Positions 40,994 to 51,701 of a stretch of DNA of 64,000 bases are shown in pieces. The notes under the pieces are model-generated. The model had not been told where the DNA came from. It was given only the letters and a program-made list of their open reading frames with translations, and searched no databases. The stretch spans positions 3,765 through 67,764 of the forward strand of contig MIBE01000003.1 of NCBI GenBank assembly GCA_001829415.1. Direction: 5' to 3'. The stretch is from Spirochaetes bacterium GWF1_51_8. GTDB taxonomy: Bacteria; Spirochaetota; Brevinematia; Brevinematales; GWF1-51-8. Position 1 is the first letter of the stretch. Every line of letters begins with the position of its first letter. A program made the translations under genes and the position numbers.

Positions 40994-43900
40994 ATGACGA
41001 ATTATTCGATCAGCGGACTCATCGATTCGGTCAAGCTTGAAAAATTTCTCGAGGAGGCGTTCGCTTTCTCGGGTATTCCGATGGGGATCATGGATTCCGA
41101 CGGGAAACTGGTTTTTATGACCGGACAGCAGGAACTCTGTGTCAATTTCTTCAAGCGGAACGAGGTTACCCTCAAAGAATGCCGGGCCGAGTTTCAGCAG
41201 ATCAAGGACACTGTCATATCCGGCGCGCCCGCGGAGTTTTCCTGCCCGAGGGGAATGCATAATATCGTCGAGCCGGTTTTTTGCGAAGGCCGCGTGATCG
41301 GGGGCGTATTCTTCGGGCAGTTCATTCTCGAGGGCGGGGGCGGGAGGGAGGCTCTTGCCGAAAGTTATCCGGATCATCAGAAAGACCCCACTGCGTTCAG
41401 GGACGCCGCCGGGAAAGTTGTTGAAATTTCGCGCGAAAGGCTTGTTAAAATCAAGGAATTCTATCTCTACCTTCTCAATGTGCTGATCGAGGACGGATTG
41501 AAGGAAATCCGCCGCGCGGACAGCGAGGAACGTTTCCGCGAGATGTTCCAGCACTCCCCTCTCGGGAGTATTCTCCTCGAACCCGACGGGAGAATATCCG
41601 CGATGAACGAAAAAGCCGTCGATATGATCGGCGGGAAGAACATCTCGCGCATGCCGTCCCTGTTCAAGGAATGGTTCCCTCTCTACAAATCGCGGCTCGA
41701 CGCCGGGGAGACGGTGGAGTTCCACGAGGAGTTCCCGGCGGATCAGGATGCCCGTAAGTCAATCGTGCGGTTCGTAGTCAGCCCGTTTCTTCGCGACGGC
41801 TCGGTGAAAAATCTCCTGCTCCAGATGGAAGACGTCACAACGTTGATCGAGGGTCTCGAGAGCCTCAAGCGAAACAAGGTGTTTCTCTCGTCGATCCTGA
41901 AAAGCATTCCCAACGCGGTGGTGTGTGTCCTCGATAAAGACGACCGGCCCGTGCTGGTGGACGGGCATGAGGCGAGGGAACTTGGGTGGACTAACGAAAA
42001 CTTTCATAAGAAAATTTCGGCCGCTCGGATGTCTGCCGAAGGGAAGAAAAAGATACTCGATGCCGTCGCCGGGGCGCATCAGGGAAAGCATACCTCGTTC
42101 GAACAGGATTACGGGGGCAGAAGCTACCATGTGGATGTGATCCCGATGACGGAAGACGGCGGTGCGATCGAGAATATCCTTCTGCTCGCGATTAATATAT
42201 CCGGCATCCGCAGGATGGAAGATTCGCTTGCCGAGACCGAACGGAGGATCCGTTTCCTGACCGAGAATATGGCGGATGTGGTCTGGTCTACCGATGTAAC
42301 CGGCAAGTTCACCTATATGAGCCCGTCATGCCGCCATATCTACGGCTATTCGCCCGAGGAACTGGTCGGGGCGACGATTTCACAGTTCTTCGGCGAGAAG
42401 TATATGACTACATTCCAGCAGGTCATCAGGCGGAGAATAGAGAGTTTTATGAAGGGCGAGCCTTATTTCTCGCCTGTCCGTCTCGAAGCGGAGATGAAGA
42501 AGAAGGACGGGAGCCTGATCTGGGTCGAACTTGTCAGTAATCCGCTGGTCGATTCTCATAAGAAGCTGGTCGGTTTTGCCGGCGTGACCCGTGAGATACA
42601 GGAGCGCAAGATGACCGAGACCGCGCTCGAGGACAGCAGGCGGCAGTACCGCGACCTTGTCGAACAGATCAACTCCGTCATCTTCAGCCTTACCCCGCGA
42701 GGGCAGATCGTGTATATGAGTCCCGCGCTCGAACGGGACTACGGATATAGTCCGGGCGAGACTATCGGGAAATTTCTCGCAGATTATGTCCATGAGAGCG
42801 AGAAGCGGGTTTTCAGTAAACAGCTTAAGAGCCTGAAAGAAAGCGACAGGACTTCCGTAGAACTAAGGTTCAGGAAGCGCGACGGGGAGTACCGTTGGGT
42901 GCAATGCCTCTGCTCGTCGGTCTACACGAAGGGGGCGATCTCGGGGATACAGGGCGTGCTCAACGATATCTCCGAGAGGAAGCGTTTCGAACTCGAGCTT
43001 GAGGCTGAGAAGGAGCGCCTCTCGGTGACACTCGGGTCGATGGCCGACGGGATGATCAGCACCGATCTCGAAGGTTTTGTCGTTCAGATGAACCGGAACG
43101 CTGAAACTCTGACCGGTTGGGAGATCGGGACTGCGGCCGGGAAACCGGTGCGCGAGGTCTTCAACACCCGTGTGGGCGAGGGCAACGCCGCGCTCGACCT
43201 GACAGTCTCTCTCAAGAAAGGGAAAGGTTCGTACGTCCGCCGCTTCTACGATGTGACCCTCTTTGCCGCGGACGGCGGGATTGTTAGGATTTCAGGCAGT
43301 GTCGCGTCGATACGCCTGCCGGATAATTCCGATGGCGGGACGGTGATCGTGTTCCGCGATATCGGCGAACAGAAACGGCTCGAGGAAGAGATGCGGAAGC
43401 GCGATAAGCTGGAGTCTTTGGGCATACTCGCTGGCGGGATCGCGCACGATTTCAACAATTATCTCACTGCTATCCTCGGGAATATCTCGCTCGCCAAGTA
43501 TATCGCCCAGAACGATGCACACCTTGTCGAACTGCTTCAGGACGCTGAAAAAGGCGTTTTCCGTTCGCGCGAACTCACCCTTCAACTGCTGACATTCTCG
43601 AAAGGGGGCCAGCCTGTCAAACGGCCGGGCGACCTCGGCAGGACGGTTTCGGAAACGGTGCGTTTCTCCCTGCGCGGCACCAGCGTCAATTACAATTTCG
43701 ACATCCCTGAAAGCCTTCCCCTCGCCGAGTACGACGAAGGCCAAATCTCGCAGGTATTCAACAACCTTTCGATCAACTCGGTGCAGGCTATGCCCGACGG
43801 CGGAACGGTTTTTGTAAAGATGGAGACGGTCAGCCCGGAGAATACGCCGTTAGTCAATCCCGAGGCGTCGAAATATGTCGCGATCACATTCAGTGATAAC

Positions 43901-44515
43901 GGTCCGGGTATCCCGAAGGAGAACCTCGAGAAAATCTTCGATCCGTTTTTTACCACGAAGGCGTCCGGAAGCGGGATAGGGCTCACGACGGTCTTCTCGA
44001 TCATCAAGCGTCACGGCGGAATGATCGAAGCCGGGTCTGAAAAAGGGCGGGGCGCTCAATTTAAAATCTATCTGCCTGCCGAGGAGTCCCAGTCTTTCGG
44101 AACGACTGACGAGGACGGGAAGATATTTACCGGAGAGGGCAGGGTGCTTGTGATGGACGACGAGCCGGGCGTGCTGAAGACATCGGTGGCGATCCTGAAA
44201 ACGCTCGGATACCGGGCGCAGGGCTTCCCGAACGGCGAGGAGCTGATCGAGGAGTATCGGCAGTCGTTCGTGACGGGCGGACGTATCAAGGCGGTCATCC
44301 TCGACCTGACGATCCCAGGAGGAATAGGCGGCGAAGAAGTATTGACCAAGCTGAAGCGGATCGATCCCGGCGTAACCGCGATAGTCGCGAGCGGATATTC
44401 CAACTCGCCCGTGATGTCGGATTACAGGAAGTTCGGGTTTGCAGGTATGCTCGCGAAGCCTTACCGTGCTGAAGAATTGAGCGCGCTGTTAGTCAAAATT
44501 AAACCTAAGCCCTGA
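40994..44515 (+). CDS. PocR-type sensor/PAS hybrid histidine kinase with receiver domain
   Basis: N-terminal PocR-like domain, repeated PAS motifs, [36 protein letters not shown]-terminal [10 protein letters not shown]...[11 protein letters not shown]. Confidence 0.92.
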   Translation: MTNYSISGLIDSVKLEKFLEEAFAFSGIPMGIMDSDGKLVFMTGQQELCVNFFKRNEVTLKECRAEFQQIKDTVISGAPAEFSCPRGMHNIVEPVFCEGRVIGGVFFGQFILEGGGGREALAESYPDHQKDPTAFRDAAGKVVEISRERLVKIKEFYLYLLNVLIEDGLKEIRRADSEERFREMFQHSPLGSILLEPDGRISAMNEKAVDMIGGKNISRMPSLFKEWFPLYKSRLDAGETVEFHEEFPADQDARKSIVRFVVSPFLRDGSVKNLLLQMEDVTTLIEGLESLKRNKVFLSSILKSIPNAVVCVLDKDDRPVLVDGHEARELGWTNENFHKKISAARMSAEGKKKILDAVAGAHQGKHTSFEQDYGGRSYHVDVIPMTEDGGAIENILLLAINISGIRRMEDSLAETERRIRFLTENMADVVWSTDVTGKFTYMSPSCRHIYGYSPEELVGATISQFFGEKYMTTFQQVIRRRIESFMKGEPYFSPVRLEAEMKKKDGSLIWVELVSNPLVDSHKKLVGFAGVTREIQERKMTETALEDSRRQYRDLVEQINSVIFSLTPRGQIVYMSPALERDYGYSPGETIGKFLADYVHESEKRVFSKQLKSLKESDRTSVELRFRKRDGEYRWVQCLCSSVYTKGAISGIQGVLNDISERKRFELELEAEKERLSVTLGSMADGMISTDLEGFVVQMNRNAETLTGWEIGTAAGKPVREVFNTRVGEGNAALDLTVSLKKGKGSYVRRFYDVTLFAADGGIVRISGSVASIRLPDNSDGGTVIVFRDIGEQKRLEEEMRKRDKLESLGILAGGIAHDFNNYLTAILGNISLAKYIAQNDAHLVELLQDAEKGVFRSRELTLQLLTFSKGGQPVKRPGDLGRTVSETVRFSLRGTSVNYNFDIPESLPLAEYDEGQISQVFNNLSINSVQAMPDGGTVFVKMETVSPENTPLVNPEASKYVAITFSDNGPGIPKENLEKIFDPFFTTKASGSGIGLTTVFSIIKRHGGMIEAGSEKGRGAQFKIYLPAEESQSFGTTDEDGKIFTGEGRVLVMDDEPGVLKTSVAILKTLGYRAQGFPNGEELIEEYRQSFVTGGRIKAVILDLTIPGGIGGEEVLTKLKRIDPGVTAIVASGYSNSPVMSDYRKFGFAGMLAKPYRAEELSALLVKIKPKP

Positions 44516-44807
44516 GGAGATTGATGATTTCCCGTGAGGGAAGCAGAGTTCTACCCTCATCAGCGATCGTGCTTTTATAGAAATCGCATTCCATGCAGTT
44601 GAATATCTTCTGCGCGAATGTCCCCTGCACCTTACCGCCGCAAAACGTACCCGATATCGCCCAACAGCTTCTGCCGCCGTTGACACCCCCGTGGATGCCC
44701 CCGGCTTTAGTAGTGGATGCGGCGGGGCAGACGCCTAATTCGACACATTTCGAGCCGCCGGTTTCGCGGCCGCATTTCTTAAACTCCCAACAGTTCATCT
44801 TTGCCAC
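44505..44807 (-). CDS. Small Cys-rich two-CW-type domain protein
   Basis: MNCWEFKKCGRE...CVELGVCPAA...GRSCWAISGTFCGGKVQGTFAQKIFNCMECDFYK. Confidence 0.75.
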   Translation of the reverse strand: MAKMNCWEFKKCGRETGGSKCVELGVCPAASTTKAGGIHGGVNGGRSCWAISGTFCGGKVQGTFAQKIFNCMECDFYKSTIADEGRTLLPSREIINLLRA

Positions 44808-44879
44808 ATTACCCTCCGAAGGTTACACCCACCCTCACAGTAGTATTATAACACAGAATGAACAAAAATCAAGCGGCGA

Positions 44880-46487
44880 TTAGTAATGTTTCCTCTTTCC
44901 GGCGGGCGGATTGGAATCCTTCGCTTTCTCGACAAGCGGCCGGTTGCCGTGGTTATTCTTCCTGAACGAGTTCAGGATGACCTCGGCGTCCTCGAACGAG
45001 ACGGTGATAAAGGAAAACTCCTCGAGCACGCGGACATCGTGAATCCGTTGGGCTTTCACCCCGGCTTCTTTCTCGATAAAGTCCACGACTTTCTTGGCGT
45101 TCATTCCCTTGTTGCGCCCGAGAGCGACAAACAGGCGGGATTTCCCTTTTTTATCGATAGACACTTTTCTGATCTCGTTGTAGTTAGCAGGGTCGAGCTC
45201 GTCCTGGAACGAATAACGCAGGATAGCGGAAACAAGCGATTCGGGGTCGGCGGTTTCGAGGAGTTCCTTTGCGAAGGTGCGGTATATCTCGATCTCGTTA
45301 CTTCCCAACAACTCGTGCACGTCCTCTTTAATCCTGCTCCGTTTCTGCTCGATCACCTGATCGATACCGGGAAGGTCTTCCTTGCGGATATCCGCGCGGG
45401 CGATTCTCTGGATATAGAGCAGTTTCCGGTATTCGTCGGATGTGACGAACGTGATGGCGGTGCCTTCTTTACCCGCGCGGCCTGTGCGGCCGATACGGTG
45501 CACATAGGACTCGGGGTCCTGAGGCAGGGAGTAGTTGATCACATGGGTCAGGTTATTGACATCGATACCGCGCGCGGCGACATCGGTCGCGACGAGGATA
45601 TTGAGGCGCTGGCCTTTGAATTTCTCCATGATCCGTTCGCGCTGGTATTGCGAGACATCCCCGTGAAGGGCGTCAGCCTCATACCCGCGGTCGACAAGTT
45701 TATTCGTCACTTCGTCTACATCGACTTTTGTGCGGCAGAATATGAGTCCGTAAAACTCCTGCTCGACATCCATGATCCGGCAGAGGGCCTCGAACTTGTC
45801 GCCCTCGGCGACCTCGAAGTATATCTGGTCGGTCGTTTCTACCGTCAGTTGTTTTTTCTGGATGCGGATAAACTCATAGTCGCGCATATGTCTCCGCGCG
45901 AGATCGAGTATCGCATCGGGCATAGTCGCCGAGAAGAGGAGCATTCTCCTTTTATCGTTGGTGTGGCTGATGATCTTTTCGGTATCCTCGATAAAACCCA
46001 TATTGAGCATTTCGTCGGCCTCGTCGAGTACCATATAGGATATCTTCGAAAGATTGAGACTTTTACGGTTGATATGGTCGATCACGCGCCCGGGAGTACC
46101 GACAACAATATCCACGCCCGATTTCAGGCGGCGGAGCTGTTGTTCGATAGACGACCCGCCGTAGATCGGCAGGATATGAAAGTTTTTCTGGCCGCGGAGC
46201 GAATGGATCTCTTCCGAAACCTGGATCGCAAGTTCGCGTGTCGGGCACAGAACTAAAGCCTGCACATATCCCTGACCGGGTTCGATCTTTTCCAGGATCG
46301 GCAGTCCGAACGCGGCGGTTTTACCGGTTCCGGTCTGCGCCTGTCCGACTATATCTTTGGTGCCGTTTAATGCAATCGGAATGACTTTTTCCTGAATATC
46401 CGTAGGTTCTTCAAAACCTTTGTTGCCTAATGCGAGAATGGAGTTCTCTGAAAGACCTAAATTCCTGAAGCTCTGCAAATCGTTCAT
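44880..46487 (-). CDS. DEAD-box RNA helicase (DeaD/CsdA-like, C-terminal DbpA-type RNA-binding domain)
   Basis: AQTGTGKT, PTRELAIQ, VLDEADEM, SAT, HRIGRTGRAG; C-terminal FVALGRNKGMNAKKVVDFI. Confidence 0.94.
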   Translation of the reverse strand: MNDLQSFRNLGLSENSILALGNKGFEEPTDIQEKVIPIALNGTKDIVGQAQTGTGKTAAFGLPILEKIEPGQGYVQALVLCPTRELAIQVSEEIHSLRGQKNFHILPIYGGSSIEQQLRRLKSGVDIVVGTPGRVIDHINRKSLNLSKISYMVLDEADEMLNMGFIEDTEKIISHTNDKRRMLLFSATMPDAILDLARRHMRDYEFIRIQKKQLTVETTDQIYFEVAEGDKFEALCRIMDVEQEFYGLIFCRTKVDVDEVTNKLVDRGYEADALHGDVSQYQRERIMEKFKGQRLNILVATDVAARGIDVNNLTHVINYSLPQDPESYVHRIGRTGRAGKEGTAITFVTSDEYRKLLYIQRIARADIRKEDLPGIDQVIEQKRSRIKEDVHELLGSNEIEIYRTFAKELLETADPESLVSAILRYSFQDELDPANYNEIRKVSIDKKGKSRLFVALGRNKGMNAKKVVDFIEKEAGVKAQRIHDVRVLEEFSFITVSFEDAEVILNSFRKNNHGNRPLVEKAKDSNPPAGKRKHY

Positions 46488-46579
46488 TTGTACCTCTTAA
46501 TTTCGTTATATAAGTATAAACAGAATGCTGAAAAAAAGCAATTCTATACTCCCGCGTGAAGAAATATTAACGGTATTTA

Positions 46580-46608
46580 TTGCGTTTTTTCAGGGAGTTC
46601 TGTATAAT
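46580..46608 (+). promoter_or_regulatory. Candidate sigma-70 promoter
   Basis: TTGCGT, 17-nt spacer, TATAAT. Confidence 0.6.
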
Positions 46609-46631
46609 TGCTTTAATGGGGTGTAAAAAAC

Positions 46632-49600
46632 ATGGAAAAAAGTAATATTTCCGGGTTTGACTCGGTGCTTTTTCCTGTACTCTCGCGTCTTCATCTTCTG
46701 GAATACTCCTGCGCGGTGATCTCATCCGACTCTAACCTTATAGAAGCAACGGAGTTATTTTCATCAATTTTCTCAATCGGCATTCAGGAATCTTTAGGCC
46801 ATAACCTCTTCGAACTCCTAGGAATCTCCCCGGAATCGAAAGCCGAATTCGAGTCATACATTCACGGAATTTTCGGCGACGGTTCCGGTGCCGCTAGAGT
46901 TTTTCCATTTTTAATACGCGGAGATACAATTCATGTCGCATTGATGGGGTTTACGAACGGCAACGGCAGGGGGATTTTGTTCGCCGAGGCCGTAAGGGCC
47001 GATCACCCGGAGTGGGCGCTTCTGGAGAAAGAAAACAGCGACATCCTGATACCTGTCGACCATATCCCAATCGGTTTCTGTGTTCATTCCAAAGGAGTCA
47101 TTGTCTATGTGAACAAAACGGCGCTTGAGATTCTCGCGGCGCGTCCCGGCGAAAACTATATAGGGAAGAGCGCAATCGAATTCGTTCATCCCGATTATCG
47201 GGCGAAGGCCATCGAGCGTATCGGAAAAATTCTTACCGAAAAGGGCGAAATGCCGCTCATGGAAGAGAAATTCGTGAAAAGCGACGGGACTTATATCGAT
47301 GTCGAGGTGTTCGGAACATATATCGAATATCACGGCGTTCCGGCGACACTCGTGCTCTTTCGCGGGATCGGCGCCCGCAAAGATATGGAAGAACGCCTCC
47401 GGAATAGCGAGAAACGTTATCGCGAGCTTTTCAATTCCATGCTGGACGGCTTCGCGTTTCATAAGATGGTATTCGATGAAAACAACCGACCGGTCGATTA
47501 TATCTTCCTCGAGATGAATCCTGCGTTCGAGAAGATGTCCGGCCTTTCGGCGGAGGAGGTAGTCGGGAAGAAGGTGATGGACGTTCTGCCGGACACGGAG
47601 CCGTTCTGGATCGAGACTTTTGGCAAGGTGGCGTCGACCGGAGAATCGGCCAGATTTGAGAATTATACCGCGCCGCTCGATAAGTACTTCGAAGTGACTG
47701 CGTACTCCTCCGCGAAAGGATATTTCGCGTGTATTTTCCGGGATATCACCCCGCAGAAGCACGCCGAACAGGCCTTGAAGCAGGAACGCGACCTCTTGGA
47801 CCATGTCATGGAGATCAGTCCCGTCGCGCTGACAATAGTCGACAGGGACGGTCAGATCGTTTTCGCGAACAGGAAAGCCGAGGAAGTACTAGGTCTGTCC
47901 CGCCGGGAGATCGAGAGCAGGACATACAACGCCCCGGCGTGGAAAATTTTATCGTTGGACGGAACACCGTTCTCCGAAACGGAAATACCGGTATCGAAAG
48001 TCCTGGCGACCAAAGAGCCTGTCAGTAATATCCGCCACCTGATCGAATTGCCGTCGGGTGAAAAATGTCTTCTCTCCGTGAACGGGACTCCCCTTTTCAA
48101 TGACGCGCACGAGATCGAAAAGGTCATCCTGACCTTCGAGGATATTACCGAGGCAAATAAGATAGAACGCGCGCTGACCCATATTATCGAAGCCTCGTCT
48201 CTGACCGGCACCGACTTCTTTAACTCGATGGTGCTGGGTTTCTCCGAGATTTTCGATATAGATTACGTGCTGATCGGCGAATTGTCGGTTTCCGGCGGCG
48301 GGCATGTCCAGACCCTTTCGGTCTGCCGGAGAAATATGCTGATCGAAAACTTCGAGTACGGCCTGAAAGATACGCCGTGCGAGGATGTGCTCGAGAAAAA
48401 GTTCTGCATTTTCCCGAGCGGGATCCGAGGGCTTTACCCCAACGCCAAGTTGATACGGGACAGGGAGATCGAGGGTTACGGCGGAATTGCCCTTTACAGC
48501 AGTAAAAGCAAGCCTATCGGGTTTCTGGTTGTGATGAATACCAAACCCATCGTAAGGACGGAGATGATAGAGAGATTTGTCAAGCTCTTTGCCGCGCGCA
48601 TCTCGAGCGAGATCGAACGCCTGCATATCGAGGAAGAACGCGGTAAGATCGAAGACCAGCTTCGCCAGGCGCAGAAAATGGAATCGATCGGGCGACTCGC
48701 GGGAGGGATCGCGCACGATTTCAACAACATGCTGACCCCGATCATCGGCTATGCGGATATGTTCCTGAATTATGAACTCACGCCCGAGCATCCGTTCTAC
48801 GCTCCGATGAAAGACCTGTACGATGCGGCGATCCGCGCGAAAAACCTGACCCATCAGCTTCTGGCATTCAGCCGGAAGCAGATGCTGATCCTGAAAAAGG
48901 TCTATCTCAACGAGATTATCGGACGGTTTTACTCGATGCTCCGCCGCACGATCCGTGAGAATATAGAGATCAAGTTCGAAGCTGAAACCGGGCTCTGGAG
49001 TGTCGAGGCGGATACGTCCCAGATCGAACAAATCCTCCTGAACCTCTGTGTCAACTCTCAGGACGCTATCTACGACAGGGGCGAGATCAGGATCGAAACG
49101 AAAAACATGGATATCGAAAAGGACATTCTTTTCAGCTCGGACGTCCTCAATGCCGGAAAGTATGTTCTGCTTCGGGTCACCGATTCCGGCGAGGGAATCG
49201 ACGACGCGTCCATCAAACTTATCTTCGAGCCGTTCTTCACCACGAAGAAGGATTTCGGGACGGGACTGGGGCTTGCCACGGTCTACGGAATAGTGAAGCA
49301 GCACAACGGGCATATCGAGGTGGAAAGCTCGAAGGACGGCGGGACGAAGTTTTCGATCTATTTTCCACGCGCGGATACGGAATTCAATCTTGGGTCGCAT
49401 GCCGACGAGCAGGGTTTGGTGCCGTCCATCCCGAAAGCATCATCCACGACGATCCTCGTGGTCGAGGACGATGTCACGGTCCGGAAACTGACCGAGAGTA
49501 TCCTGAAGAAGTGCGGATTCAATATCTTTGTCGCCGAGGACGGCACTTCCGCGCTCAGGCTCTATGTCGAGAATAAGGATAAGATCGGGCTTCTCCTGAC

Positions 49601-49802
49601 CGACCTGATCATGCCGGATATGACCGGGAAGGAACTGTCTGTCAGGATAAAGGAGATCACCCCGGATATCAAAGTCCTTTTCATGTCGGGATACTCCGGC
49701 AACCTTCTCAACTCGCACGGCTTCAAAGAAGAAGAAAATTTCTATATCCAAAAACCTTTCTCGATGAATCAGCTTGTTGAAAAGATCCGCCGGATTATTT
49801 GA
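46632..49802 (+). CDS. PAS hybrid histidine kinase with receiver domain
   Basis: Multiple PAS domains, [39 protein letters not shown], receiver ILVVEDDVTV...LLTDLIMPDMTG. Confidence 0.93.
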   Translation: MEKSNISGFDSVLFPVLSRLHLLEYSCAVISSDSNLIEATELFSSIFSIGIQESLGHNLFELLGISPESKAEFESYIHGIFGDGSGAARVFPFLIRGDTIHVALMGFTNGNGRGILFAEAVRADHPEWALLEKENSDILIPVDHIPIGFCVHSKGVIVYVNKTALEILAARPGENYIGKSAIEFVHPDYRAKAIERIGKILTEKGEMPLMEEKFVKSDGTYIDVEVFGTYIEYHGVPATLVLFRGIGARKDMEERLRNSEKRYRELFNSMLDGFAFHKMVFDENNRPVDYIFLEMNPAFEKMSGLSAEEVVGKKVMDVLPDTEPFWIETFGKVASTGESARFENYTAPLDKYFEVTAYSSAKGYFACIFRDITPQKHAEQALKQERDLLDHVMEISPVALTIVDRDGQIVFANRKAEEVLGLSRREIESRTYNAPAWKILSLDGTPFSETEIPVSKVLATKEPVSNIRHLIELPSGEKCLLSVNGTPLFNDAHEIEKVILTFEDITEANKIERALTHIIEASSLTGTDFFNSMVLGFSEIFDIDYVLIGELSVSGGGHVQTLSVCRRNMLIENFEYGLKDTPCEDVLEKKFCIFPSGIRGLYPNAKLIRDREIEGYGGIALYSSKSKPIGFLVVMNTKPIVRTEMIERFVKLFAARISSEIERLHIEEERGKIEDQLRQAQKMESIGRLAGGIAHDFNNMLTPIIGYADMFLNYELTPEHPFYAPMKDLYDAAIRAKNLTHQLLAFSRKQMLILKKVYLNEIIGRFYSMLRRTIRENIEIKFEAETGLWSVEADTSQIEQILLNLCVNSQDAIYDRGEIRIETKNMDIEKDILFSSDVLNAGKYVLLRVTDSGEGIDDASIKLIFEPFFTTKKDFGTGLGLATVYGIVKQHNGHIEVESSKDGGTKFSIYFPRADTEFNLGSHADEQGLVPSIPKASSTTILVVEDDVTVRKLTESILKKCGFNIFVAEDGTSALRLYVENKDKIGLLLTDLIMPDMTGKELSVRIKEITPDIKVLFMSGYSGNLLNSHGFKEEENFYIQKPFSMNQLVEKIRRII

Positions 49803-49847
49803 TATCCCCGCCTTACCCCGATAGAATAATCCCGAGGTGTTTTATCT

Positions 49848-50906
49848 ATGAAAAGAATACCCGTATGTATAGGATTCCTATTTGCACTTTCCGCGGCGGT
49901 ATCCGCGAAAGGGCCCTTGCCGCGTAACTGCGATTTCCCCGGGCATTACGCCGTGACAATCGATGGTTTAATCCCGTTAAGCGGGGGCGGGTTTCTCTTT
50001 CCCGGCGGATTGGGAGTAGAGGGATTCGCCTTGTTCTCCTACGCTGTCGGCGAGCTGTGGTGGGAGCATTACGCTGAGATCGGGATGTACGGCGCCGTGT
50101 ATGCGGGTTGGATCGATCTGCCGGGCGAATTCGCATGGACGTTCGGGTTCGATCTGTCCGGGCAATGGATAGATTATATCTATGCCGGGTTCGGTTCGGT
50201 GTTATCAAATCACCCGTTATCGATAGGGAGCGGGATTTCGGCGACACTCTTCGCCGTACAGCGGATATCGCCGTGGATGAAATTCGACTACACAGCCGGC
50301 GCCGGATTGAAGTCCGGCGATATCTCGTTAGCAGGTCAACCCGCGCTCGATACATGGAATATCGCCGGGAGGGTCGGCTGGGAGTTCCAATGGTGGAAGT
50401 ATGTCGGGATAGAACTGCGCGCGGAGATGAATGTCGGACTTCGGATTTTCGATGCCGCCGAACGGAACTATTTTACTACCCAGAGCATGCTGTTTTTCGG
50501 CGATTTCCGTTTCAATCTGGATAACTACAACACCCGGCAGATTGTTCTCAGCGCCGCGGCCATCCTTTCCGTGCGGAAAAGAATCTGCCCGGAGGAAATT
50601 TTCCCGGCTTCGTTCGTCGGACGTCTGCCGTTTGCCGTACGCTTCAGCCTGATGGAGACCGGCTTGTTCGCCCGGGCAGGTTTCTTTCTCGCCGAGGGCA
50701 GCCTATTCAGCCTGCTCGCCGATTGCGGAATACAGACGGCTAAAATGGATGACGGCATACCGGACAAATACACTGAAATCGCCGATGCGGCGTTATCCGC
50801 CGAACTCAAGCTCGCGGGTGTCCTGCTCAATGCGCGTATCGGCCTGATCTTCTATCCGGTCATGATCGGCGAAGTTTCCGCGGGAACGACTCTCTTCTTC
50901 GATTAA
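49848..50906 (+). CDS. Hypothetical exported (possible outer-membrane) protein
   Basis: Signal peptide MKRIPVCIGFLFALSAAVSAKG; beta-rich, aromatic-rich sequence. Confidence 0.6.
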   Translation: MKRIPVCIGFLFALSAAVSAKGPLPRNCDFPGHYAVTIDGLIPLSGGGFLFPGGLGVEGFALFSYAVGELWWEHYAEIGMYGAVYAGWIDLPGEFAWTFGFDLSGQWIDYIYAGFGSVLSNHPLSIGSGISATLFAVQRISPWMKFDYTAGAGLKSGDISLAGQPALDTWNIAGRVGWEFQWWKYVGIELRAEMNVGLRIFDAAERNYFTTQSMLFFGDFRFNLDNYNTRQIVLSAAAILSVRKRICPEEIFPASFVGRLPFAVRFSLMETGLFARAGFFLAEGSLFSLLADCGIQTAKMDDGIPDKYTEIADAALSAELKLAGVLLNARIGLIFYPVMIGEVSAGTTLFFD

Positions 50907-50961
50907 TCGCCGGTTTTTCGGCTCGAACTGCGCGAAAAGTTGAGCAAAACACGCATCCCTT

Positions 50962-51112
50962 TTAAAATAAAGGCGGTTCTAAAAACTATTAACATTTTTA
51001 ACGTTAATAATGATATATCTTTAAAATACGCCTAATGGTCCCTTCCTTGCCTGCCTTCTACGAAGGTAGACAGGCCACCGAGAATCGGTGGTTATTAGAA
51101 GTGTCCATAATA
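50962..51112 (+). repeat. Dispersed repeat R2, copy b, with internal hairpin module
   Basis: aaaggcggttctaaaaactatt...cctaatggtcccttcctt...ggttattagaagtgtccataa, containing cctgccttctacgaaggtagacagg. Confidence 0.65.
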
Positions 51113-51129
51113 CTGAATGGGAGGCGCAC

Positions 51130-51627
51130 ATGATCATATGCCCTAAATGCGACGCGGAAAACCCGAAAGGACAAAAGTTTTGTTCGGAATGCAAGGCCTA
51201 CTTAGGCCAAACGCCGTTCGGAACGGTACTTCTCGCATGGGCGATGATTCTCGGCGCGTATACCTACCTCGTCTCCACACTCGTACTTTTCTTTTCGCTG
51301 ATAATCGAACCGTTTGGGCTGGAACTCGCGTTGAAGCTCGCGGGCTCAATTTACGCGGTGCTCGCGGGGGGATACCTGCTGAAACTCAAAGGCTGGGCAT
51401 GGGTTCTGAGCCTGACCGGTTTTGTCGGGCTTGCCGGTTTCGGCGGATTTAACACGGTTGTCTATATTATCAACGATTTCCAGACGGAATGGGTCGAGAT
51501 GGTTCCATCATTCACCTATCTCGCGATCGGGATTTTCTGCATGATCGTCCTGTCTGTGAATTCCGCGTACTATTTCATGGATCCCAATAAACCCGAGAAG
51601 AAAAAAGCTGTCAGGGCGGCGGGTTAG
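51130..51627 (+). CDS. Zinc-ribbon membrane protein
   Basis: MIICPKCDAENPKGQKFCSECKAYL followed by several TM helices; RBS gggagg. Start moved from 51088. Confidence 0.7.
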   Translation: MIICPKCDAENPKGQKFCSECKAYLGQTPFGTVLLAWAMILGAYTYLVSTLVLFFSLIIEPFGLELALKLAGSIYAVLAGGYLLKLKGWAWVLSLTGFVGLAGFGGFNTVVYIINDFQTEWVEMVPSFTYLAIGIFCMIVLSVNSAYYFMDPNKPEKKKAVRAAG

Positions 51628-51646
51628 TTCTTTTTCACGAAATCGC

Positions 51647-51674
51647 TTGACAAAACATAATTTTAACATAGAAT
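51647..51674 (+). promoter_or_regulatory. Candidate sigma-70 promoter
   Basis: TTGACA, 16-nt spacer, TAGAAT. Confidence 0.55.
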
Positions 51675-51701
51675 ATCTTACCGCCACATAGGAGAAATCG
51701 T

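Noticed and set aside
44886-46256. 456-aa plus-strand ORF antisense to the DEAD-box helicase
   Set aside because: The helicase motifs on the other strand are unambiguous; the antisense product has no domain signature or RBS.
47949-49400. 483-aa minus-strand ORF antisense to the hybrid histidine kinase
   Set aside because: Same antisense-frame artefact; the kinase reading frame carries all expected motifs.
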